Shown here: piece after piece, positions 1 to 6,053 of the stretch | Layout of the letters: every line of letters begins with the position of its first letter | How positions within the stretch are numbered: the stretch's first letter is position 1 | Origin: Actinomycetes bacterium | Lineage (GTDB): Bacteria > Actinomycetota > Acidimicrobiia > Acidimicrobiales > RAAP-2 | Assembly (NCBI GenBank): GCA_021850345.1 | Contig: JAJZMN010000229.1 | Coordinates: forward strand, 1-10,190 | Direction of reading: 5' to 3' | DNA length: 10,190 nucleotides | The notes under the pieces: generated by a model | The model's input: the letters and a program-made list of their open reading frames with translations, nothing else | What the model was told of the DNA's origin: nothing | Databases searched by the model: none | Position numbers and translations under genes: made by a program

Positions 1-1
1 C

Positions 2-1600
2 ACCGACGAGGGATGGGGCCCCGAGGACTGGCCGGCTCCCGAGGAGCCGCAGATGCCCCACTGGACCGAGGCACCCACCGGGGAGGTCCCCGCCGTGCTC
101 TCCCGGAGAGACGAATCGGCCCAAGACGACCCGTGGGCGTCGCTGCCCGAGCCGACCTGGCGTGAGGAGCGCCACGACTGGGAGCAGGACGAGGCACTCG
201 GGTGCTCGCTGCTCGGCCCCGACGAAGGGACGACGCTGATCTCCGAGTCCTCTGAAGAGGAACGCCAGCCGTGGAGCTTCGAGCTGGACACGCCGGCGGA
301 GTCCCTTCCTCCTCGAGGCGCGGACCTCGACGATCTTGCAACGGGAGAGCTCTTCCGCCGGCGGACAGACGACGACGACCTCGGGGGCCCGGCCCGGCGG
401 GCGTCCCACGAGGAGGACGAGGAAGACCTCGACGCGGAGAAGGATGTCGCCGGCGAGAAGACGACGCTCCTTCGACGTCCGGGTCGGATGTTCACCCGCC
501 AGGGGCATCTCGCCGAGGAGGCGCCCGAGGGGACATGGCAGCTGGGGGAGACAGCGGAGCCGGAGGAGACAGCGGAGCCGGAGGAGACCACGGCGCCGGA
601 AGAGGCCGACGAGCCGGCCGGGCCTGCCGGGCCGACCGAACGCCCGGGCCATGGAACCTCGTCCCGGGACCAGCCAGGGCTCGGCACACTTCCCCGCGCG
701 CCGTCGGGAACATCCCGGCTGCTTGCACGGCGGGCTCCGGCTCCGGTGTCCCGGCCCGCCGGCGAAGATGCGCTCTCGCAGCGCGCCGGCCGCAACATCC
801 CCGCGGCCGTCGCGAGCGGCATCGTCGTCGGGGGGCTGGCGCTGCTCGCCTTCCACTTCGGCCCCGTCCCATCGATGGTCGTGGTCACCGTCGTGCTCGC
901 AGCCGCCGCGATCGAGGCGTACGCCGCGTTTCGCCGTGTCTACCGCCCTGCGTCGCTGCTCGGCATCGCTGCGGTCGTCGGGCTTCTCGTCGGGACCTAC
1001 GACAAGCCCTTCGCGGCCCTCCCCGCGGTCGTGGTGCTCCTGGTCGCAGGCACCTTCCTCTGGCACCTCATCGGCGTCGACCGCCGCGCGGACCCGGTGC
1101 GGAGCACCGCGGCAACCCTGCTCGTCTTCTGTTGGGTGGGCGTCTTCGGCTCGTACGCGGCCCTGCTGCTCTCCCCCTCGTTGTTCCCGCACCGCACCGG
1201 GATCGCCTATCTGCTCGGGGCGCTCATCGCGGCCGTGGCCTACGACGTCGGCGCACTGGTCGTCGGGGCATGGATCGGACGCCATCCGCTCAGTGCGGTG
1301 AGCCCCGGCAAGACGTGGGAGGGCGTCCTCGGCGGCGCCGGCGCGGCGATCGTGTTCGCGGTCGGTGTCGTCCACCTGATCCACCCCTGGACGATCGGCG
1401 AGGCGGCGGTGCTCGGCGTCGTCGTCGCAGTGGTGAGCCCCATCGGCGATCTGTGCGAGTCCCTCGTGAAGCGCCACCTGGGGCTGAAGGACATGGGCCG
1501 CATCCTGCCGGGCCACGGCGGACTGCTCGACCGCGTCGACGGGCTTCTCTTCGTCCTCCCCGCCACTTACTACCTCGTTCGGGCGTTCGGGCACGGGTAG
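2..1600 (+). CDS. cdsA: Phosphatidate cytidylyltransferase (CDP-diacylglycerol synthase), 5'-partial
   Basis: Integral membrane enzyme that makes CDP-diacylglycerol from phosphatidate and CTP, the precursor of anionic phospholipids. The family signature is plain: a serine at 1460, then KR, KD, PGHGG and DRVD up to about 1545. Upstream, from 1301, is SPGKTWEG, also typical of CdsA. About eight hydrophobic segments run from 794 to the stop. The first roughly 265 visible codons are a hydrophilic, acidic, Pro/Glu-rich domain that ordinary CdsA proteins lack, including three 18-base repeats at 548-601 (ETAEPE, ETAEPE, ETTAPE). The frame is open to the left edge, and its first 17 codons have the same acidic, tryptophan-containing character, so I think the start lies outside the window. 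The alternative is the ATG at 53, which has AGGAG at 42-46 with 6-base spacing. Function is sure; the start is not. Confidence 0.93.
   Translation, partial: TDEGWGPEDWPAPEEPQMPHWTEAPTGEVPAVLSRRDESAQDDPWASLPEPTWREERHDWEQDEALGCSLLGPDEGTTLISESSEEERQPWSFELDTPAESLPPRGADLDDLATGELFRRRTDDDDLGGPARRASHEEDEEDLDAEKDVAGEKTTLLRRPGRMFTRQGHLAEEAPEGTWQLGETAEPEETAEPEETTAPEEADEPAGPAGPTERPGHGTSSRDQPGLGTLPRAPSGTSRLLARRAPAPVSRPAGEDALSQRAGRNIPAAVASGIVVGGLALLAFHFGPVPSMVVVTVVLAAAAIEAYAAFRRVYRPASLLGIAAVVGLLVGTYDKPFAALPAVVVLLVAGTFLWHLIGVDRRADPVRSTAATLLVFCWVGVFGSYAALLLSPSLFPHRTGIAYLLGALIAAVAYDVGALVVGAWIGRHPLSAVSPGKTWEGVLGGAGAAIVFAVGVVHLIHPWTIGEAAVLGVVVAVVSPIGDLCESLVKRHLGLKDMGRILPGHGGLLDRVDGLLFVLPATYYLVRAFGHG
548..601 (+). 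repeat. Three 18-base in-frame tandem repeats in cdsA
   Basis: The unit GAGACAGCGGAGCCGGAG occurs twice exactly (548-565, 566-583). A diverged third copy follows at 584-601. The units are in the reading frame and encode ETAEPE, ETAEPE and ETTAPE within the acidic N-terminal domain of CdsA. They probably arose by slippage or unequal exchange in a region with weak constraint. Confidence 0.85.
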
Positions 1601-1634
1601 GGCCGTCGGGCCGGGCAGGGGTAGGGCCGTCGGG
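1595..1634 (+). repeat. 16-base direct repeat spanning the cdsA stop codon
   Basis: GGGTAGGGCCGTCGGG occurs at 1595-1610 and again at 1619-1634, a period of 24 bases. The first copy contains the TAG stop of cdsA (1598-1600). The second lies in the gap before dxr. The rest of the gap to 1765 shows no convincing promoter or terminator. The repeat itself has no obvious function and may simply be a local duplication. Confidence 0.7.
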
Positions 1635-1756
1635 TCGAGACGAGCCCGTAGCATGGGCGAGCCGTCGAGCGGCGAATGCCCTCGAGCACGGATGGGTTGC
1701 GACGACGGCGTCGGCGCGCGGCGCGCGGCGGTTGCGGGTACCGGGAATGGCATGCT

Positions 1757-1762
1757 GGGAGG
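1757..1762 (+). promoter_or_regulatory. Ribosome binding site fixing the dxr start
   Basis: GGGAGG ends three bases before the ATG at 1766. The frame is open further upstream, to an ATG at 1676, but that version would add 30 Arg-rich residues before the conserved MKTVSLVGSTGSIG start. The site therefore supports 1766. Confidence 0.6.
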
Positions 1763-1765
1763 CCG

Positions 1766-3013
1766 ATGAAGACCGTAAGCCTGGTGGGCTCGACCGGGTC
1801 CATCGGGACCCAGGCCGTCGACGTGATCGAGGCTGCGCCGGACCGCTACCGGGTGGTCGCGATCGCGGCACACCGGTCCGTGGAGATCCTCGCCGACCAA
1901 GCGCGCCGTCTCCGTCCCGCGCTCGTGGCGATCGGCGATCCCGATGCGGCACGCGTGCTCGAGCCGCTGCTGCCCCCAGGGGTCGAGCTCGCCACCGGCT
2001 CCGACGGGCTCGTCGCCGCGGCCCAGGCGTCGGACGTCGTGCTCAACGCGGTCGTGGGCTTCGCCGGGCTGCCGGTCACGCTGGCAGCGCTCGAGTCCGG
2101 CCGGCGGCTCGCCCTCGCCAACAAGGAGTCACTGATCGCCGGCGCACCCGTCGTCCAGCGCGCGCGCCGGACCCCCGGCGCCCAGATCGTGCCCGTCGAC
2201 TCCGAGCACTGCGCCATCCACCAGTGCCTGTCCGCGGTGGAGCCACGCCGTCCCGCAGCCGACGGCGAGAGCTGGATCGGCCCCGGCGACCCGGACCCAC
2301 GGACAGGCGAGCCCGCCGCCGAGCACGTGACGTACCCCTCGGTCAAGCGGCTCCTCGTCACCGCGTCGGGTGGTCCCTTCCGCGGCCGGACCCGCAGCGA
2401 GCTCGTGTCGGTGGGTGTCGCCGAGGCGCTCAGCCACCCCACGTGGAACATGGGCCCGAAGATCACCGTCGACTCCTCCACCCTCATGAACAAGGGGCTC
2501 GAGGTCATCGAGGCGCACGAGCTCTTCGGCCTCCCCTACGACCGCATCGACGTCGTCGTCCATCCGCAGTCGATCGTCCATTCGATGGTGGAGCTGGTCG
2601 ACGGCTCGACGATCGCGCAGCTTTCCCAGCCCGACATGCGGCTCCCGATCGCGTACGCGCTGGGTTGGCCGGAGCGGCTCGGTCACGCGTTTGGGGCGAT
2701 CGACTGGACGGCGCCACAGTCCCTCACCTTCGAGCCACCGAACCGTACGGCCTTCCCGTGCCTGGACCTCGCCTACTCGGCAGGCCGGGCGGGTGGGCCC
2801 GCCCCGGCATGGATGAACGCCGCCAACGAGGTGGCGGTCGCCGCCTTCCTGGAGGGCCGCCTCGACTGGCTCGGGATCGCCGATGTCGTGGCTGCGGTCC
2901 TCGACCACTGCGACGGCGCACCGCTTCGGAGTGTCGACGACGTGCTCGACGCGGACCGTCGTGCCAGGGCGCTCGCGTCCGAGGCGGTCGGGCGGCGTCT
3001 GGCGGCCGTATGA
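1766..3013 (+). CDS. dxr: 1-deoxy-D-xylulose 5-phosphate reductoisomerase
   Basis: Cytosolic enzyme of the MEP pathway that rearranges and reduces DXP to 2-C-methyl-D-erythritol 4-phosphate with NADPH and a divalent metal. The 415-residue product opens with the dinucleotide-binding GSTGSIG (residues 8-14). Metal ligands are visible as D145 and E147 in VDSEHCAIHQ and E246 in MNKGLE. TASGGPFRGR, HPTWNMGPKITVDSSTL, HPQSIVHSMVE, QPDMRLPIAYAL and NAANEVAV complete the family pattern. Residues 155-192, between the metal-binding loop and VKRLLVTASGGP, are about 28 residues longer than I expect for the family and are rich in Pro, Asp and Gly. This accounts for the length above the usual 380-400. The next ORF begins inside the stop codon (ATGA at 3010). 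Confidence 0.96.
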   Translation: MKTVSLVGSTGSIGTQAVDVIEAAPDRYRVVAIAAHRSVEILADQARRLRPALVAIGDPDAARVLEPLLPPGVELATGSDGLVAAAQASDVVLNAVVGFAGLPVTLAALESGRRLALANKESLIAGAPVVQRARRTPGAQIVPVDSEHCAIHQCLSAVEPRRPAADGESWIGPGDPDPRTGEPAAEHVTYPSVKRLLVTASGGPFRGRTRSELVSVGVAEALSHPTWNMGPKITVDSSTLMNKGLEVIEAHELFGLPYDRIDVVVHPQSIVHSMVELVDGSTIAQLSQPDMRLPIAYALGWPERLGHAFGAIDWTAPQSLTFEPPNRTAFPCLDLAYSAGRAGGPAPAWMNAANEVAVAAFLEGRLDWLGIADVVAAVLDHCDGAPLRSVDDVLDADRRARALASEAVGRRLAAV

Positions 3014-3084
3014 GCTGGGTGTCGACTCCCCAGGCGCTGCCCGGGGGGTCCGGCGGCGCCGCCGGGGGTCCGGCGGCGACATGA
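3010..3084 (+). other. 24-codon ORF bridging dxr and rseP by two ATGA overlaps
   Basis: The ATG at 3010 overlaps the dxr stop (ATGA, 3010-3013). Its own TGA at 3082-3084 overlaps the ATG of rseP (ATGA, 3081-3084). The peptide starts MSWVSTPQALPGG and ends in Gly/Ala/Pro. I recognise no family. rseP has no clear ribosome binding site, so termination-reinitiation through this ORF would explain its translation. It could also be chance, or the former N-terminus of RseP cut off by an indel in the G-run at 3043-3048, since both pieces are Gly/Pro-rich. No independent evidence shows that it is translated. Confidence 0.3.
3044..3078 (+). repeat. 15-base direct repeat before rseP
   Basis: GGGGGTCCGGCGGCG occurs at 3044-3058 and 3064-3078, a period of 20 bases. 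A run of six G (3043-3048) includes the first copy and a run of five G the second, so the site is prone to indels. A change of one base here would alter the frame between the bridging ORF and rseP. Confidence 0.65.
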
Positions 3085-4496
3085 TCGGCGGGCCGGAGGG
3101 CTCCGGCAGCGGCCCGGCGCGCTCCGTGAGCGGCCCGGAGGGCTCCGGCAGCGGCCCGGCGCGCTCCGGCGGCGGCAGCGAGTCGCAGGGGCCGCCTCAG
3201 GGCGGGTCGGCGCGCGGGGCGATCGTCCGCCTGATCGTGGCGGTGGCGTTGATCGTCGCCGCTTTCCTCGCGGCGGGGCTCAGCGGACTGCTCGTCTTCA
3301 TCCTGGCGCTCGTCGTGATCGTGGTCCTCCACGAGCTCGGTCACTACCTGACCGCCAAGTGGAGCCACATGAAGGTCACCGAGTTCTTCATCGGCTTCGG
3401 CCCGCGGCTGTGGTCGATCCGCAAAGGCGAGACCGAATACGGCTTCAAGCCGATCGTGGTCGGCGCCTACGTGAAGATCCCCGGCATGACCAACCTCGAG
3501 CAGATCGACCCGGCAGAGGAGCCCCGGACCTATCGTCAGCAACCCTTCCACCGCAGGATCCTGGTTGCGAGCGCCGGTTCGATCATGCACTTCGTGATCG
3601 CGTTCTTCCTGGCGGTCGCGCTCGCGCTCTCGGTGGGCGTCCCGACCGGCACCCAGGTGACGGTGGCCGGGTTCACGCCCTGGCCCGGACATCACGAGAC
3701 GGCCGCTCAGCTTGCCGGGATGAAGGCAGGTGACCGCATCGTGTCCGTCGACGGAAAGCGGGTGGCGACGACCACAGCGCTCTCGAAGAGGATCCAGGCC
3801 GCCAAGGGGCGCCCCGTGACGGTCGTCGTCGAACGGGCTGGTCGTCGATCGACGCTCAATGTCCAGCCCGAGGCCGGGCACGTCGTCACGAAGGGCAAGA
3901 CAGCGGGCGAGGAGGTGCTCGGCAAGGGAACCGGCAACGGGGCGGGCAAGACCGAGTGGCTCATCGGCATCCAGACCAGCCCCGCACCCGTCTTCAGCGC
4001 GCAGAACCCGTTGCAGGCGGTCGCCTGGGGGGCGGACGACGTCGGCAACGTCACCCGCCTCACGCTGATCGGCTTCGGCCACGTCTTCTCGCCCGGCGGG
4101 CTGTCCTCGCTCTTCCACCAGGTGACCAACACCCAAGCCGCCAACAAGGCGGCGGCGAACCCGACGAGGTCGAACCGGATCCTCTCTGTGGTCGAGACCG
4201 CCCGGCTCGCCACCCAAGCGGAGGCCAAGGGCGCGTACTACTTCGTCTCGATCCTGATCGCCCTCAATATCGCGCTCGGGCTCTTGAACATGCTCCCGAT
4301 GCTCCCGCTCGACGGCGGCCACGTCCTGATCGCCGTCTACGAGCGGATCCGCACCCGCCGCGGGCGTCCCTACTACCACGCCGACGTCGCCAAGCTCATG
4401 CCCGTCGCCTACGCCTTCATGGCCCTCCTCCTCCTCGTCGTCGGTTCCGCGGTGTTCCTCGACATCGCCCATCCCCTGGCGAACCCCTTCGGCTGA
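3081..4496 (+). CDS. rseP: Membrane-embedded site-2 zinc metalloprotease (peptidase M50, RseP/Rip1-like)
   Basis: Intramembrane protease that in relatives cleaves anti-sigma factors and other single-pass membrane proteins after a first cut. The 471-residue product has HELGH at residues 84-88 (zinc ligands H84 and H88, catalytic E85) inside an early membrane helix. GPRLWS, KGETEYGFKPI, AYVKIPGM and the AGSIMHF membrane helix follow. One PDZ domain covers about residues 191-263, with GMKAGDRIVSVDG. NMLPMLPLDGGH carries the third ligand D411 in the second active-site helix, and a final hydrophobic segment closes the protein. Residues 1-48 are a low-complexity Gly/Ser/Pro extension containing a 14-residue repeat. 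In Mycobacterium the rip1 gene also sits between dxr and ispG, which supports the call. The start at 3081 has no good Shine-Dalgarno and is the least certain part. Confidence 0.93.
   Translation: MIGGPEGSGSGPARSVSGPEGSGSGPARSGGGSESQGPPQGGSARGAIVRLIVAVALIVAAFLAAGLSGLLVFILALVVIVVLHELGHYLTAKWSHMKVTEFFIGFGPRLWSIRKGETEYGFKPIVVGAYVKIPGMTNLEQIDPAEEPRTYRQQPFHRRILVASAGSIMHFVIAFFLAVALALSVGVPTGTQVTVAGFTPWPGHHETAAQLAGMKAGDRIVSVDGKRVATTTALSKRIQAAKGRPVTVVVERAGRRSTLNVQPEAGHVVTKGKTAGEEVLGKGTGNGAGKTEWLIGIQTSPAPVFSAQNPLQAVAWGADDVGNVTRLTLIGFGHVFSPGGLSSLFHQVTNTQAANKAAANPTRSNRILSVVETARLATQAEAKGAYYFVSILIALNIALGLLNMLPMLPLDGGHVLIAVYERIRTRRGRPYYHADVAKLMPVAYAFMALLLLVVGSAVFLDIAHPLANPFG
3090..3173 (+). repeat. Two 42-base in-frame repeats at the rseP N-terminus
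   Basis: Copies at 3090-3131 and 3132-3173 share 34 identical bases in a row (3093-3126 and 3135-3168). Each encodes one 14-residue unit with core GPEGSGSGPARS in the cytoplasmic extension of the protease. The near-identity at nucleotide level suggests a recent duplication. Confidence 0.85.
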
Positions 4497-4517
4497 TGCC
4501 CGCCGGTCCCGGCTGAT

Positions 4518-4544
4518 CGAACGTTCGGCCGGGTTCGAACGTCC
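4518..4544 (+). promoter_or_regulatory. Nested inverted repeats between rseP and ispG, possible operator
   Basis: CGAACGTTCG at 4518-4527 is a perfect palindrome, as is GTTCGAAC at 4533-4540. In addition, GAACGTTCG (4519-4527) and CGAACGTCC (4536-4544) are inverted to each other with one mismatch and an 8-base spacer. A further CGAACG lies at 4564-4569. Such clustering in a 132-base gap before ispG suggests a protein-binding site or hairpin. It does not fit the actinobacterial LexA box, which needs four bases between GAAC and GTTC. Function is unknown. Confidence 0.3.
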
Positions 4545-4614
4545 CAACCAAGGTCACCAGGACCGAACGCGCTGCTGCGAGCGTGCCGATGCACGACGCG
4601 GCCCGCTGGCGCGG

Positions 4615-4620
4615 CAGAAT
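4615..4620 (+). promoter_or_regulatory. Weak -10-like hexamer before ispG
   Basis: CAGAAT ends eight bases before the ispG ATG, leaving room for almost no leader. It matches TAGAAT at five of six positions but lacks the first T, and no -35 element is evident. GGAG at 4621-4624 could serve as a ribosome binding site if transcription starts further upstream. Confidence 0.2.
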
Positions 4621-4628
4621 GGAGCACG

Positions 4629-5903
4629 ATGGAGCACTCCTCCGATCTGCTCACGCCGCGCCGGATGACCCGGCAGATCCACGTCGGGGACGTCGCGATC
4701 GGCGGTGGGGCCCCCGTCTCGGTGCAGTCGATGACCACGACGAAGACCGCTGACGTGGATGGAACGCTCGCACAGATCTACGCGCTGGCCGCCTCCGGCG
4801 CGGACATCGTCCGGTGCACGTGCAACGAGGAGGCAGCGGCAGAGGGCCTCGCCCGCATCGTCCCTCGCGCTCCCGTGCCGATCGTGGCCGACATCCACTT
4901 TCACCACGAGATGGCGCTCGCGGCGCTCGAGGCCGGCGTGCACGGCCTCCGGCTCAATCCGGGCAATCTGCGCAAGGAGTCCGAGATCAAGCTCGTCGCG
5001 TCCGAAGCCAAGGACCGCGGCGTGCCGATCCGCATCGGCGTGAACGCCGGCTCCCTTCACCCCGACCTCTACAAGAAGTACGGCGGCGCGACGCCCGAGG
5101 CGCTCGTGGAATCGGCCAAGATGGAGCTCGCCTACTTCGAGGAAGTCGGTTTCCACGACGTCAAGATCTCCGTCAAAGCGTCGTCGGTCGCCTTGATGAT
5201 CGCTGCCTACCGCCTCGCGTCCGAGACCTTCGACCACCCGCTGCACCTGGGCGTGACCGAGGCGGGACCGCCTCCGGCCGGCCTCGTGAAGGGGACCGCC
5301 GGCATCGGCACCCTTCTCGCCGAGGGCATCGGCGACACGATCCGTTACTCGCTCACCGCTGACCCGGTGGAGGAGGCCCGGGCAGGGCGCCAGCTCCTCG
5401 AGTCACTGGGACTGCGTGAGCGAAAAGGCCTCGACCTGATCGCCTGCCCGTCGTGCGGGCGGGCGCAGGTCGACGTGATCGCCATCGCCAAGGAGGCACA
5501 GGCGGCCCTCGAGGACCGCAACCTGCCGATCCAGGTCGCGGTGATGGGCTGTGTCGTCAACGGGCCGGGCGAGGCCCGCAGCGCGGACCTCGGGATCGCG
5601 GCGGGCAAGCAGAAGGGCCACCTGTTCATCCAGGGCAAGATCGTTCGCGTGGTGCCGGAGGCCGAGATGGTCTCCGCACTCGTCGCAGAGGCGGAACGGC
5701 TGGTGGCCGAGGGTGTCGAAGCCCGGCTCGCCGCCGCGGACGCTTCCGCCGAGGCGGAGGCAGAAGCCGACCGCCGTGCCCTCCTCGAAGAAAAGGGCAC
5801 CGACCCCAACGCCTCGGAGGTGCGCGTGGACCGCATTCGGCGACGCGTCAGCGGAGGCGACGGCGCCGGCGACGGCGCCGGCGATTCCTCGCCAAAGACC
5901 TAA
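4629..5903 (+). CDS. ispG: 4-hydroxy-3-methylbut-2-en-1-yl diphosphate synthase (IspG/GcpE)
   Basis: Iron-sulfur enzyme of the MEP pathway that reductively opens methylerythritol cyclodiphosphate to HMBPP. The 424-residue product shows PVSVQSMTTTKT near the start, ADIHF, and LRLNPGN in the TIM-barrel part. The C-terminal cluster domain has C273 and C276 in CPSCGR and C308 in GCVVNGPGEA, with E315 as the expected fourth ligand. It is the short bacterial form without the extra domain of plant enzymes. From about residue 368 it carries a hydrophilic tail: an Ala/Glu-rich stretch that may be helical or coiled, then Gly/Asp repeats ending SSPKT. The ATG at 4629 has GGAG four bases upstream. An in-frame ATG at 4665 just before the conserved core is a possible alternative. 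It lies downstream of dxr and rseP, as in mycobacteria. Confidence 0.96.
   Translation: MEHSSDLLTPRRMTRQIHVGDVAIGGGAPVSVQSMTTTKTADVDGTLAQIYALAASGADIVRCTCNEEAAAEGLARIVPRAPVPIVADIHFHHEMALAALEAGVHGLRLNPGNLRKESEIKLVASEAKDRGVPIRIGVNAGSLHPDLYKKYGGATPEALVESAKMELAYFEEVGFHDVKISVKASSVALMIAAYRLASETFDHPLHLGVTEAGPPPAGLVKGTAGIGTLLAEGIGDTIRYSLTADPVEEARAGRQLLESLGLRERKGLDLIACPSCGRAQVDVIAIAKEAQAALEDRNLPIQVAVMGCVVNGPGEARSADLGIAAGKQKGHLFIQGKIVRVVPEAEMVSALVAEAERLVAEGVEARLAAADASAEAEAEADRRALLEEKGTDPNASEVRVDRIRRRVSGGDGAGDGAGDSSPKT
5856..5885 (+). repeat. 12-base in-frame tandem repeat in the ispG tail
   Basis: GGCGACGGCGCC occurs at 5856-5867 and 5868-5879, followed by a partial unit to 5885. It encodes GDGAGDGAGD at the extreme C-terminus of IspG, outside the catalytic domains. 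Confidence 0.8.
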
Positions 5904-5910
5904 CCGCGAG

Positions 5911-5927
5911 GCGCGCCCACGGCGCGC
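5911..5927 (+). other. Short perfect hairpin after ispG
   Basis: GCGCGCC and GGCGCGC can form a perfect 7-bp stem around the 3-base loop CAC, eight bases after the ispG stop. No T-run follows, so it is not a standard intrinsic terminator. In DNA this rich in GC such stems also occur by chance. The rest of the 150-base gap to proS holds pyrimidine-rich sequence and a -10-like hexamer. Confidence 0.3.
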
Positions 5928-6039
5928 GCCGGCAGCCACACCGTCCTTCGTCGGTTTCATCGGTCTGCCATCCGTCCGGTCTGCCCGCCGGGTTGTCCTC
6001 GCCGAGTTCGGCGTGCCGTCAACGTGCTTTCCGCCGGTC

Positions 6040-6045
6040 TACGCT
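6040..6045 (+). promoter_or_regulatory. Possible -10 element for a leaderless proS transcript
   Basis: TACGCT fits the TANNNT pattern of actinobacterial -10 elements and ends eight bases before the ATG at 6054. A transcript would therefore begin at or within a couple of bases of the start codon. No Shine-Dalgarno precedes that ATG, which agrees with leaderless translation, common in this phylum. No clear -35 is seen. Confidence 0.35.
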
Positions 6046-6053
6046 CGCCGCTC

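Noticed and set aside
1649..1654. TAGCAT as a dxr promoter -10
   Set aside because: It fits only the loose TANNNT pattern, has no -35, and sits over 100 bases from the start codon.
271..3084. A 937-codon open frame on the + strand covering most of cdsA and dxr
   Set aside because: It is the stop-free shadow expected in very GC-rich DNA: Arg/Pro/Gly-rich, with no family motif, while the overlapping frames encode clear CdsA and Dxr.
4518..4527. LexA (SOS) box before ispG
   Set aside because: The actinobacterial box needs GAAC and GTTC separated by four bases; here they are directly joined.
2724..4547. A 607-codon open frame on the - strand opposite rseP
   Set aside because: Its sequence is the antisense of the protease gene, with charged low-complexity residues and no recognisable domain or ribosome binding site.
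5911..5927. Intrinsic terminator after ispG
   Set aside because: The 7-bp stem has no T-run, and GC-rich stems of this size are common by chance here.
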